Assembly: GCA_011523725.1 (NCBI GenBank)
Contig: WTGD01000144.1
Location: 1 to 12,952 of the forward strand
Direction of reading: 5' to 3'
Source of the DNA: Nitrospinota bacterium
Lineage (GTDB): Bacteria; UBA8248
DNA: 12,952 bases
Part shown: positions 6,851 to 12,952 of the stretch, one piece after another
How positions within the stretch are numbered: position 1 is the stretch's first letter
How the letters are laid out: every line of letters starts with the position of its first letter
Notes under the pieces: generated by a model
Databases searched by the model: none
What the model saw: the letters and a program-made list of their open reading frames with translations, nothing else
What the model was told of the DNA's origin: nothing
Position numbers and translations under genes: made by a program

Positions 6851-8083
6851 CTAGGGCTGGTGGACTGCTCTCTCTCGCGTGCCGCCCAGGCTCGTGAGGG
6901 CGAAGGGCAGGGTGAGAAGTACTGCGACGACGCCCACCCCCACCAGGCCGAAGGCGTCCACGCAAAGGCCGATGAGGGGAGCGAGCACCATGGCGAGGAT
7001 CGATTTGGCCTGCGTCTCCACAGAGAGTATCGTCGCGCCCGCCTCGGGCGTGCTATGCGCGTCGATGCGGCTGATGAGCACGGGACGCCAGAAGTTCTGC
7101 AGCACGGCCAGGGCGACGAACCCCGCGATGACCACCGACTCCCAGCCCGTCCAGAGCCCCCAGGCGAGTGCCGCGTAGATGAGGGCGGTGGCGCCCCAGA
7201 GTGATTTCGCGGCCGCTTCCTCCGAGCCTGTGGCGGCGACGAGGCGGTGCCCCCCGCGCGAGGCGAAGCTCGAGAGCAGGTGCAGGACGAAGTAGACCGC
7301 CCCCATCAGGATGGCCACGCGCTGGTTCTGCTGCCAGGTGGCAAGCAGGGCCAGACCGAGGGCGGCCTGCTGGATGACGGGCTGAATGTAGTCCTTCGCG
7401 ACCTTGTAGGTGCCTTCGTAGCTCATGGATTCCGCCAGGATGCCGCGCAGCGGTTTGTCGGTGAACGCCATGCGCATGGAGTCTTTCAGGTGTCCCCACA
7501 CGCTCGGGATTTTCGTATCCGCCGCGCGCGCGCCTTCGAGTTCATTGGGGTATCCCATGAAGTTCACGATGTTCAGCGTATAGGGGATGACGGCGAGCAG
7601 GAAGATGTCGCTGTAGCGCGCGCCCGTGAAGATGAACGCGCTCGCGATCACGACCGAGACGGCCGAGCCGATCTTCGACCACGAACGCGTAAAGCCGTAG
7701 ACGCGGGTGCGTTCGCTCTCGCGGCCCTGAATCCTCAGCCACTCGAATATCATCGCCTTGTGCGTGCCCGTGCGGAACGAATCGCCGAGTGCGAAGGCGA
7801 ACATGGCGAGGAAGAGCGCGGCGAAAGAAGCCGAAAGGCCGAATACGAGGAACGAGGCGATGTAGGCGAGGAACGAGAAGATCATCGAGCGCCTTCTGCC
7901 ATAGAGGTCGGCCACCGCGCCGCTCGGTATCTCGAAGATGTTGATGCACACCTCGCGGAAGCCGATGAGAATCCCGATCTGGAAGAAGGAGAGGTCTTTT
8001 TCCAGGAAGGCGAGAATGAGGAAGGGCTCGAAATAGGTCTGGTTCTTGAGGAAGCCGTAGAGCGAAAACCTGAACATCATCAT
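6851..8083 (-). CDS. MFS (major facilitator superfamily) permease
   Basis: A 410-residue membrane protein with about 12 hydrophobic segments. The superfamily loop motif between helices 2 and 3 is clear: GAVADLYGRRRSM (residues 55-67, with D59, G62 and the RRR cluster). EIPSG just before it and the segment ALGDSFRTGTHKAMIFEWL (about 98-116) place it in the loosely defined branch often annotated as a transporter of unknown substrate. A central cytoplasmic loop (about 180-215) divides two six-helix halves. The start is the first ATG of an ATGATGATG run, with GGAGGG 7 bases upstream. Substrate and direction of transport cannot be read from the sequence. Its neighbour, the GCS2-like ligase, lies 150 bases downstream on the same strand; co-transcription is possible but not evident. 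Confidence 0.88.
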   Translation of the reverse strand: MMMFRFSLYGFLKNQTYFEPFLILAFLEKDLSFFQIGILIGFREVCINIFEIPSGAVADLYGRRRSMIFSFLAYIASFLVFGLSASFAALFLAMFAFALGDSFRTGTHKAMIFEWLRIQGRESERTRVYGFTRSWSKIGSAVSVVIASAFIFTGARYSDIFLLAVIPYTLNIVNFMGYPNELEGARAADTKIPSVWGHLKDSMRMAFTDKPLRGILAESMSYEGTYKVAKDYIQPVIQQAALGLALLATWQQNQRVAILMGAVYFVLHLLSSFASRGGHRLVAATGSEEAAAKSLWGATALIYAALAWGLWTGWESVVIAGFVALAVLQNFWRPVLISRIDAHSTPEAGATILSVETQAKSILAMVLAPLIGLCVDAFGLVGVGVVAVLLTLPFALTSLGGTRERAVHQP

Positions 8084-8312
8084 CGGCTTGCCCTCCTACC
8101 CTCAATTTCGCTCCTGCGCCTCTCTCGCGCAAGGGCAGGGGGACGAAAGGCGGCCGGCGCGCGCCCGTACACCATCCCCCACGGCGCGCATAGGTCATTG
8201 TAGCGGAAATTTTCACGCTTGCGGGATGTTTTTTCGTCGGCTGGCGTGGTGGGATGAGCGTTATCCTTGGGGAAGGGATGCGCTTGTGGGTTGCTTCGAT
8301 TCGTCAGGTTTT

Positions 8313-8340
8313 GTAGGGGCGGGCCTCTGTGCCCGCCCGT
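8313..8340 (+). repeat. GTAGGG-type hairpin repeat, GGGCGGGC stem
   Basis: It begins GTAGGG and forms a perfect 8-bp stem GGGCGGGC (8317-8324) / GCCCGCCC (8331-8338) around a 6-base loop CTCTGT. No T-run follows, so it is not an obvious intrinsic terminator. The same stem recurs in inverted orientation at 8560-8585. Confidence 0.8.
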
Positions 8341-8403
8341 GTTTTGAAGCCGTAGACGGAAAATCCTGCTGAATTTTCTGGTCGCTGTGGTTATTACTGG
8401 TCA

Positions 8404-8429
8404 GGACAGGCACGGGGGCCTGTCCCTAC
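8404..8429 (-). repeat. GTAGGG-type hairpin repeat, GGACAGGC stem
   Basis: A perfect 8-bp stem GGACAGGC (8404-8411) / GCCTGTCC (8418-8425) encloses a 6-base loop ACGGGG and is followed by CTAC. Read on the minus strand it begins GTAGGG. Relative to the GGGCGGGC class, both arms have changed at the matching positions, so pairing is kept. Confidence 0.8.
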
Positions 8430-8462
8430 GGGTCCATTTCCATGCACGAGATGCGCGTAGCC

Positions 8463-8484
8463 GGACAGGCGCAAGGGCCTGTCC
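8463..8484. repeat. Second GGACAGGC-stem hairpin
   Basis: The same 8-bp stem as the 8404 element, GGACAGGC (8463-8470) / GCCTGTCC (8477-8484), with a different 6-base loop, GCAAGG. It lacks the flanking GTAGGG and runs straight into the next hairpin. Confidence 0.75.
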
Positions 8485-8502
8485 GCGACCCCCTGTGGTC
8501 GC
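8485..8502. repeat. Hairpin of a third stem class, GCGACC
   Basis: A 6-bp stem GCGACC (8485-8490) / GGTCGC (8497-8502) encloses a 6-base loop CCCTGT. It directly abuts the 8463-8484 hairpin. The loop length matches the other family members but the stem is shorter and of a different sequence. Confidence 0.6.
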
Positions 8503-8559
8503 CCTGGCCCCCTTACCTGTCCCTGCGAAGCGCAACAGCGGGGGCACCCATCCCCATGC

Positions 8560-8585
8560 GGGCGGGCACAGGGGCCCGCCCCTAC
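8560..8585 (-). repeat. Inverted copy of the GGGCGGGC-stem hairpin
   Basis: An 8-bp stem GGGCGGGC (8560-8567) / GCCCGCCC (8574-8581) with loop ACAGGG is followed by CTAC. On the minus strand it begins GTAGGG and matches the 8313-8340 element closely. It lies about 34 bases past the eamA stop and could affect the 3' end of that mRNA. Confidence 0.8.
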
Positions 8586-8618
8586 GGAAACATGCGTCCC
8601 CCCACCATCACGTATTCT

Positions 8619-9503
8619 CTAACGAATGCGCCAGCCGATGAGCGCCGCGCCGACCACCATGCACGCCGTGCCGACGAGGATGGCGGGCGTGATGCGCTCT
8701 ACGCTCCGGAGCAGGAAGTAGCTCATGATCAGGCTGAAGACAGGGGCCGTCGAGGTGAGGGGGGAGACGATGGAGAGGTCGCCGATGTTCAAGGCGGTGA
8801 AGTGCAGGAAAAACCCCATAGCGTTCAACAGTCCGCACACCCCGAAGATGTACCAGGCCTTGGGGCGGTCGAACTGGTTCGGTTTCTGGTTCTTCGGGAA
8901 CAGCGGGATGAAGGTGACGAGGAAGACGAATCCCGCCAGCGTTGTGAGGGTCGCGCCCATGACGGGCGCCTCGACGTGGGCGAAGGCGAGTTTCCGGAAA
9001 AGGAACGAAAACGCGGCGGCGACGGCGCTCAGGAACGCCAGCCAGAGGTGTTTTCGCTTCCAGGAGGTGTCTTCGGGTTTTTTGTAGCTGAGCGCGACGC
9101 TGCCGAGGACGATGCAGAGCGTGCCCGCCAGGATGAGCGCGCCCGGCCGCTCGCCGAGGAAGGCGATGGCGAGCGAGGTGGAGAACAGGGGCGTCAGCGA
9201 GACGAACGGCATCGCGCGCGCGACGCCCAGGTAGGAGATGCTCAGGTAAAGAAAAACGCGCGACATCGCAGGCCCGGTGAGGCCCGCCAGCGAGAAGAAG
9301 AAAAACGCAGGCGGGTTCCACCATTCGGGTTCCCAGTAGTACCAGGTGACGGCGAGCATCACGGGAAGGGAGGTGAACAGGCCGATGAAGACGCCCGTAA
9401 GGGCGTTTGCGTGCTCTCCGCCCTTGCGGATGCACACGCTGAAGGTGGCGAAGACCACGGCGGTGGACATGGCGTAGGATGCGGCAATGAGCTGGGGGTT
9501 CAT
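8619..9503 (-). CDS. EamA/DMT-family (drug/metabolite transporter) membrane protein
   Basis: A 294-residue protein with about ten hydrophobic segments arranged as two five-helix EamA repeats, the standard size for this family. The end of each repeat is recognisable: PFVSLTPLFSTSLAIAFLGE then AGTLCIVLGSVAL in the first half, and SIVSPLTSTAPVFSLIMSYF then VGTACMVVGAALIG in the second. The charged linker KKPEDTSWKRK between them is probably cytoplasmic. Members export amino acids, metabolites or drugs; the substrate here cannot be read. The ATG at 9503 is the natural start, though its ribosome site is weak. It is transcribed divergently from the ABC binding-protein gene across a 227-base gap and is followed by the hairpin cluster. 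Confidence 0.9.
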   Translation of the reverse strand: MNPQLIAASYAMSTAVVFATFSVCIRKGGEHANALTGVFIGLFTSLPVMLAVTWYYWEPEWWNPPAFFFFSLAGLTGPAMSRVFLYLSISYLGVARAMPFVSLTPLFSTSLAIAFLGERPGALILAGTLCIVLGSVALSYKKPEDTSWKRKHLWLAFLSAVAAAFSFLFRKLAFAHVEAPVMGATLTTLAGFVFLVTFIPLFPKNQKPNQFDRPKAWYIFGVCGLLNAMGFFLHFTALNIGDLSIVSPLTSTAPVFSLIMSYFLLRSVERITPAILVGTACMVVGAALIGWRIR

Positions 9504-9661
9504 CCGGTTCTCGGGGTTTAAGGCGTTCTCGGGGCGTTGTTCGCCGCAAATTCGGCGGGCCTCAATCTACAGGTTGGGCATGCGCTTGGGAAGCGGGGGG
9601 AGTGATTCCCAATCTCTCATCACGAACCAGACCGCTGGTTCCTCGTTTCCACGGCTTTGAC

Positions 9662-9690
9662 TTGCAGTGTGTGAATTCTGTATCTATATC
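9662..9690 (+). promoter_or_regulatory. Candidate promoter of the OpuAC-like gene
   Basis: TTGCAG (9662-9667) is separated by 17 bases from TATATC (9685-9690). The spacing is ideal but the -35 matches only three of six bases and the -10 four of six. A second AT-rich box, TATAAA (9703-9708), lies 23 bases before the start codon and could be the true -10 with no visible -35. The stretch 9680-9710 is sharply AT-rich against its surroundings. Confidence 0.35.
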
Positions 9691-9700
9691 GTATCGATAC
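9691..9700. promoter_or_regulatory. Perfect 10-base palindrome, candidate operator
   Basis: GTATCGATAC is a perfect inverted repeat immediately downstream of the candidate -10 box and about 30 bases before the start codon at 9731. That is where a repressor would block initiation. A 10-base palindrome can occur by chance and no second copy is seen nearby, so the call is tentative. Confidence 0.3.
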
Positions 9701-9730
9701 CCTATAAAACCCATGCTTCGGAGGTCAGCC

Positions 9731-10765
9731 ATGAAGTCCAAGACTTTGGTTATCGCCGCTTTTGTCGTCATCCTCGGGCTGAGCGCCTTCGTCTCCCCGA
9801 GCCGGGCGGAAGCCGCATGCCGGGTCCGCATCGGTGACCTGAACTGGGACAGCGCCAACTTTCACGGCCAGGTGGCCGCCTTCATCCTGAAGCACGGCTA
9901 CGGCTGCCGGGTGCGGCTCATCTACGGCGGCACGCTGCCGACCATGGCGGCGCACTACCAGGGCAAGAACGACCTGATCATGGAGCTCTGGTACGACAGC
10001 ACGAAGGATCAGTACGACCTCGCGGAGAAGCAGGGCAAGGTCAGGAAGCTGAGCGTCAACACGCCCGACAGCATACAGGGCTGGTTCATCCCGCGCTTCG
10101 TCCAGGAGGCGAACCCGGGCCTCAAGTCGGTCTACGACCTCGCGAAGTACAAGCACCTCTTCAAGGACCCCGAAGAGCCCTCCAGGGGCCGGTTCGTGAA
10201 CTGCATCCCCGGCTGGGCGTGCGAGGTCATCAATACGGTCAAGCTGCGCGCCTACGGGCTGGAGGAGCACTTCACCAACTTCCGGCCCGGTTCGGGCGGC
10301 GCGCTCGCGGCGGCCATCAAGGGGGCGTATCTCAAGAAAAAGCCGGTCGTGGCCTATTACTGGGCGCCGACGCCGCTCCTGGGCCAGCTCGATCTGGTCC
10401 AGCTCGAAGAGCCAAAATGGAACGAGGCCGACTGGGACGCGATGATGAAGCATGTGAACGCGCTCAAGAAGGGCGGGGTGGCGGCCATGGGGAATCCCGG
10501 GAAGGCCGTCGCCTACCGGACGATGGAGCTGCCCAAAACGGTCACGACGAAGTTCGCTGCGAAGCACCCGGAGATCGTCGCGTTCCTCGAAAAATACTCG
10601 CTCCCCTCGAAAGTCGTCTCGGAGGTGCTCTCCTATCTCGAAAAAGATGCCGGCGGCGACGCGAAGGTCACCGCGCTCCACTTTCTCAAAACCAGCAAGG
10701 TCTGGAAAAGCTGGGTTCCGGCCGACGTCATGAAAAAGGTGGAGGCTGCGCTCGAATCGACTTGA
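9731..10765 (+). CDS. ABC transporter substrate-binding protein, OpuAC/ProX type (glycine betaine/choline-like ligand)
   Basis: A 344-residue periplasmic binding protein of the OpuAC family, which captures glycine betaine, choline or related quaternary amines for an ABC importer. A Sec signal peptide covers about residues 1-28 (cleavage near AEA-A). Family landmarks are IGDLNWDSANFHG (34-46), MELWYDS (84-90), GWFIPRF (117-123), CIPGWACEV (158-166), RPGSGGALAAAI (185-196) and YYWAPTPLLGQLDLVQLEEP (209-228). W39, W87, W118, W162 and W211 are candidates for the aromatic ligand box. C158 and C164 could form a disulfide. The ATG at 9731 is chosen because GGAGG lies 7 bases before it; an in-frame ATG at 9713 would add six residues. 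No ATPase or permease gene is next to it, so it is an orphan component in this window. The ligand is inferred from family only. Confidence 0.9.
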   Translation: MKSKTLVIAAFVVILGLSAFVSPSRAEAACRVRIGDLNWDSANFHGQVAAFILKHGYGCRVRLIYGGTLPTMAAHYQGKNDLIMELWYDSTKDQYDLAEKQGKVRKLSVNTPDSIQGWFIPRFVQEANPGLKSVYDLAKYKHLFKDPEEPSRGRFVNCIPGWACEVINTVKLRAYGLEEHFTNFRPGSGGALAAAIKGAYLKKKPVVAYYWAPTPLLGQLDLVQLEEPKWNEADWDAMMKHVNALKKGGVAAMGNPGKAVAYRTMELPKTVTTKFAAKHPEIVAFLEKYSLPSKVVSEVLSYLEKDAGGDAKVTALHFLKTSKVWKSWVPADVMKKVEAALEST

Positions 10766-10811
10766 GCCCCTTCGATTGGGGACCAATCCCGGCCAGGGAA
10801 GAGGAGAACTC

Positions 10812-10842
10812 GTAGGGACAACACCCTCCTCGGGGTCGTCCC
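10812..10842 (+). repeat. GTAGGG-type hairpin in the spacer after the OpuAC-like gene
   Basis: It begins GTAGGGAC. GGGACAACACC (10815-10825) pairs with GGGGTCGTCCC (10832-10842) over 11 positions with two mismatches, around a 6-base loop CTCCTC. The GTAGGG start and 6-base loop tie it to the 8313-8585 family, though the stem sequence differs. The spacer 10766-11057 holds no gene that I can support. Confidence 0.6.
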
Positions 10843-10858
10843 ACAGGTCGCGATCTGT
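10843..10858. repeat. Near-perfect 16-base palindrome abutting the 10812 hairpin
   Basis: ACAGGTCGCGATCTGT is self-complementary apart from one G-T wobble pair. On the minus strand the flank reads GCAGGGACAG, like a GTAGGGACAG element start with one change. It is probably a decayed member of the same family placed tail to tail with the previous hairpin. Confidence 0.5.
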
Positions 10859-11057
10859 CCCTGCTGGTGTGACAAACCCTTACCCCTCGGGGTTGTTGAA
10901 AAACCTCTGCCGCCGTGATTCGGTGTTTGGATGTTTCGCGCTCGATATGGGAAGGTATCGAGAAGTCGGGTCGCAGGAACCGCGTCGGCAGGTGCGGCCG
11001 AGCCGCCTCCAGCTTTTGAGTTTTTTTCTCGACACCCGATAAATGGGAAGGAAAATC

Positions 11058-12080
11058 ATGAAAAGAATTTTCGTGCCTCAACCGATCCCGGAGGTCGCAG
11101 CCGCCAAGCTGGATACGCTGGGCGAGGTGACCACGTATCCGCATGTCGACCGCATGATCCCGGAAGCCGAGCTGCTGGAAGCCGTGCGCGACAAGCACAT
11201 ACTGTTCGGCATCGGGGAGATCCCCTTCGACGAGCGGGTGTTCGAGGCGGCGAAGGAGTTGGAGTTCGTCTCCGTCATGCATGGCTCAGCGAGGTTCATC
11301 GATTTCGCCGCGGCAACGCGCCGGGGCGTCCCGGTCTCGGGGCAGAAAAGCATGACCCAGAAAACAACGGCGGAATTCACGTTCGCTCTCCTGATGGCGA
11401 CGGCGTGGCGATTGCCGGAGGCGGACACATTCCTCAGAGAGGACCGCTGGCGGCAGAACCAGTCGATGGCTTTTCTGGGAACGCGCCTCTACGGCAAGAC
11501 GCTCGGGATCGTCGGGATGGGCCGGATCGGTCAACTGGTGGCGCGCAAAGCCGTTGCCTGCGATATGCGCATTATCTATAACAAGCGCACCCCCCTGAGT
11601 CCGGCGGAGGAATTCGCCCTCGGGGCCGCCGAATTCCGCACCTTGGACGATTTGTTCAGGGAAGCGGATTTCATCTCGCTGACCCCGGCGCTCACCAAGG
11701 ACACCGTGGGTCTCATCACCGAAGAGTTCATCTCTCTCATGAAGCCGAGCGCCATCCTGATCAACACGTCGCGCGGCCTCGTTCTGGACGAGGCGGCCCT
11801 GGAGAAGGCCCTGAGGGAAAAGCGGATTCGGGGCGCCGGGCTGGACGTCTATCAGACCGAGGTGCCCGAACCCAACCCGGGGCCGATAGCGGGACTGAAA
11901 GACCTGCCGAACGTCGTTCTCACCCCGCATATCGGCAGCGCGGGACGCGAGACGCGCGAGGAGATGGCCCTGCGAACGGTGATGAATATCGAGCGCTTCA
12001 TCGACGGAAAGCGGCCCTATGACGTCTTTAACCCCGAAGTGTACGGCGAGGCGGCCATTACGGACGAGGTTATCGGGTAA
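11058..12080 (+). CDS. D-isomer-specific 2-hydroxyacid dehydrogenase (NAD(P)-dependent)
   Basis: A 340-residue cytoplasmic oxidoreductase that interconverts a 2-oxoacid and a D-2-hydroxyacid. The NAD(P)-binding fold is marked by GKTLGIVGMGRIGQLVARKA (GMGRIG at 153-158). The catalytic trio of the family is present: R239 (LINTSRGLVLDE), E268 (GLDVYQTEVPEP) and H291 (LTPHIGSAG). The second strand ends YNKR (174-177), with no acidic residue where NAD-specific enzymes usually have Asp, so NADPH use is likely, as in glyoxylate/hydroxypyruvate reductases. The usual N-terminal VGxGxDNID-like substrate loop reads MHGSARFIDF (74-83). The ATG at 11058 is preceded by GGAAGG; the ATG at 11043 lacks a site. 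It follows the binding-protein gene on the same strand after 292 bases with hairpins, so it is probably a separate transcript. The exact substrate is unknown. Confidence 0.92.
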   Translation: MKRIFVPQPIPEVAAAKLDTLGEVTTYPHVDRMIPEAELLEAVRDKHILFGIGEIPFDERVFEAAKELEFVSVMHGSARFIDFAAATRRGVPVSGQKSMTQKTTAEFTFALLMATAWRLPEADTFLREDRWRQNQSMAFLGTRLYGKTLGIVGMGRIGQLVARKAVACDMRIIYNKRTPLSPAEEFALGAAEFRTLDDLFREADFISLTPALTKDTVGLITEEFISLMKPSAILINTSRGLVLDEAALEKALREKRIRGAGLDVYQTEVPEPNPGPIAGLKDLPNVVLTPHIGSAGRETREEMALRTVMNIERFIDGKRPYDVFNPEVYGEAAITDEVIG

Positions 12081-12114
12081 CCGACGGGACAGCTGTTTCA
12101 TTTCCAGCCGTCTG

Positions 12115-12170
12115 TTTTCATGAACTTTCCATGAATTTGTAACGCGCGCGCCACCGCGGGCCGCTATAAT
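12115..12170 (+). promoter_or_regulatory. Candidate regulated promoter of phoX: 11-base direct repeats plus TATAAT
   Basis: TTTTCATGAAC (12115-12125) and TTTCCATGAAT (12126-12136) are adjacent direct repeats with an 11-base period (9 of 11 identical). A weaker third unit, TTGTAACG, follows. A perfect TATAAT lies at 12165-12170 with no good -35 at the usual distance, which fits an activator-dependent promoter. PhoB sites are also 11-base-period direct repeats and often replace the -35, and the downstream gene is a phosphatase. The core, however, matches CTGTCAT only partly, and the repeats lie about 28 bases upstream of the -10, farther than usual. Confidence 0.35.
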
Positions 12171-12258
12171 CCGCGCAGATAAGAGAATCGTTTGATGCGG
12201 GCGCGGGGTTTCGCGCGCCGAGGTATAGGCCTTATTTTCAAAACTTAGGAGGCAGAAG

Positions 12259-12952
12259 ATGCACGAGGAGCAGGTGCACGACGCGGCGGATGAGATATCG
12301 CCGGATGATTTCGACGATATCCACTATCCGCGTCCCGAGGCGACGGATTTCGAGAAGCTGGTGGAGAAGATGATCTCCCGGCGTGGCTTCCTGGGCCGGG
12401 GGGCCGCCTTCGCCGCGACGGCGTTCGTCATGAGCGCAGGGGGCATCGACCCGCTCTCCGCCTTTGCGAACGCGAACCGCTTCGGCTTCGAGGCCGTACC
12501 CGCCAACAGCCTCGATACGGTCACCGTGCCCAAAGGGTATAGCTGGCATGTCGTCGCCCGCTGGGGCGACCCCATGTGGACGCGAGGACCTGAGTTCGAC
12601 CACGCCACGCGCGGCACGGGCGCGAGCCAGGAACTCGCCTTCGGCGATAACAACGACGGCATGTCGCTCTTTCACGCCGGCGCCAGGAACGTCCTTGCCG
12701 TGAATAACGAGTACACGAACAGAAGCATCATCCACGGCGGGAAGGGCGGCGGAAAGGCTGCGACCGCGTACGACGAGCGAGAGAACACCGCCGCGCACGG
12801 GGTGTCGATCGCCGAGATAGCGCAGAAGAACGGCAAGTGGGCGATCGTCAAGGACTCGCACTACAACCGCAAGAACACCCCCGACACGCCGATGGAGATC
12901 ACCGGCCCCGCCCGGGAGCACGCCCTCATGAAAACGGCCGCGGACCCCAAGG
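12259..12952 (+). CDS. phoX: PhoX-family alkaline phosphatase (DUF839), partial at the window end
   Basis: The first 231 codons of a PhoX-type protein, which releases phosphate from organophosphates outside the cytoplasm using calcium and iron. A twin-arginine signal is present: SRRGFLGRG at residues 40-48, followed by an alanine-rich hydrophobic stretch and a cleavage region near SAFANA. The N-terminal extension before the SRR motif is long and acidic, as often seen in this family. Recognisable blocks are the TVPKGYSWHVVARWGDP region, FGDNNDGMSLF, VNNEYTNRSI, AAHGVSIAEIAQKNGKWAIV, and PMEITGPAREH near the end. The ATG at 12259 has AGGAGG 6 bases upstream. The rest of the protein, with most metal ligands, lies beyond the window, so catalytic completeness cannot be judged. 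Phosphate-starvation control is plausible given the repeats upstream. Confidence 0.9.
   Translation, partial: MHEEQVHDAADEISPDDFDDIHYPRPEATDFEKLVEKMISRRGFLGRGAAFAATAFVMSAGGIDPLSAFANANRFGFEAVPANSLDTVTVPKGYSWHVVARWGDPMWTRGPEFDHATRGTGASQELAFGDNNDGMSLFHAGARNVLAVNNEYTNRSIIHGGKGGGKAATAYDERENTAAHGVSIAEIAQKNGKWAIVKDSHYNRKNTPDTPMEITGPAREHALMKTAADPK

Larger units (their letters stand above)
8084..8618. other. Gene-free 535-base stretch carrying a cluster of small hairpins
   Basis: No convincing gene is seen on either strand between the MFS start and the eamA stop. The part 8084-8312 shows nothing I can name beyond a TACAAT-like -10 on the minus strand at 8202-8197, without a good -35. The part 8313-8585 holds five hairpins of one repeat family, listed separately, and a half-element-like CCTGTCCCTGC near 8515-8525. 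Open frames here are short and lack any family resemblance. Confidence 0.7.

Noticed and set aside
10767..10788. Small inverted repeats (CCCC/GGGG; GATTGG/CCAATC) just after the OpuAC-like gene as a terminator
   Set aside because: The stems are 4-6 bp and no T-rich tract follows, so the sequence does not support an intrinsic terminator.
10882..10893. ACCCCTCGGGGT as a terminator
   Set aside because: The stem is only four pairs with a four-base loop, and the following bases are not a T-run.
11016..11043. TTGAGT...GATAAA promoter for the dehydrogenase
   Set aside because: A transcript from this -10 would begin inside the ribosome-binding site at 11045-11052, leaving too short a leader.
1..12952. 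CRISPR arrays, tRNA or rRNA genes, IS elements or an integrase
   Set aside because: No regularly spaced repeats, cloverleaf-like sequence, transposase or integrase motifs were found on either strand.

Overview
The window comes from a GC-rich, probably Gram-negative, uncultured-type bacterium. Evidence is the two Sec-exported solute-binding proteins, a Tat-exported PhoX-type phosphatase and a TRAP transporter. Sampled coding stretches reach about 73% GC (9901-9960). I cannot name the lineage. The intergenic GTAGGG-type variable-stem hairpins resemble repeats I associate with uncultured environmental genomes, but that is a weak clue.

Layout. (1) 70-2926, minus strand: a complete TRAP transporter operon in the order dctQ-dctM-dctP, with a candidate sigma70 promoter at 2951-2980. 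(2) 3051-4699, minus strand: a compact type II restriction-modification operon. A DPPY-type (beta-class) DNA methyltransferase overlaps by 4 bases a small PD-(D/E)XK endonuclease whose acidic and lysine residues are spaced almost as in EcoRV. This block is AT-rich against its neighbours (43-48% GC in three sampled 60-base lines). (3) 4820-5528, minus strand: a scrambled junction. It holds a 36-codon relic of the 3' end of a GCS2/YbdK-type ligase gene, an intact HicB-type antitoxin, and a HicA toxin gene that has lost its 5' end where it abuts the stop codon of the intact ligase gene. (4) 5544-8083, minus strand: the intact GCS2/YbdK-like carboxylate-amine ligase and an MFS permease. (5) 8084-8618: a 535-base gene-free stretch with five small hairpins. 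All have 6-base loops and related stems of several sequence classes. (6) 8619-9503, minus strand: an EamA/DMT exporter-like protein. (7) 9731-12080, plus strand: an OpuAC/ProX-type ABC substrate-binding protein with no ABC partners in view, then a D-2-hydroxyacid dehydrogenase, separated by a spacer holding two more hairpins. (8) From 12259, plus strand: the first 231 codons of a PhoX-type alkaline phosphatase, preceded by 11-base-period direct repeats and a TATAAT box.

How the genes work together. Most of the window is scavenging and transport: TRAP uptake of an organic acid or similar solute, quaternary-amine or betaine-type binding, organophosphate hydrolysis and small-molecule efflux. Between them sits a small accessory patch (about 3051-5528) with restriction-modification and toxin-antitoxin genes and signs of recombination around the ligase 3' end. 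I do not see a large new multi-gene system. The most unusual items are the ligase-tail duplication joined to a truncated hicA, the EcoRV-spaced endonuclease with its beta-class methylase, and the hairpin family with paired stem substitutions.
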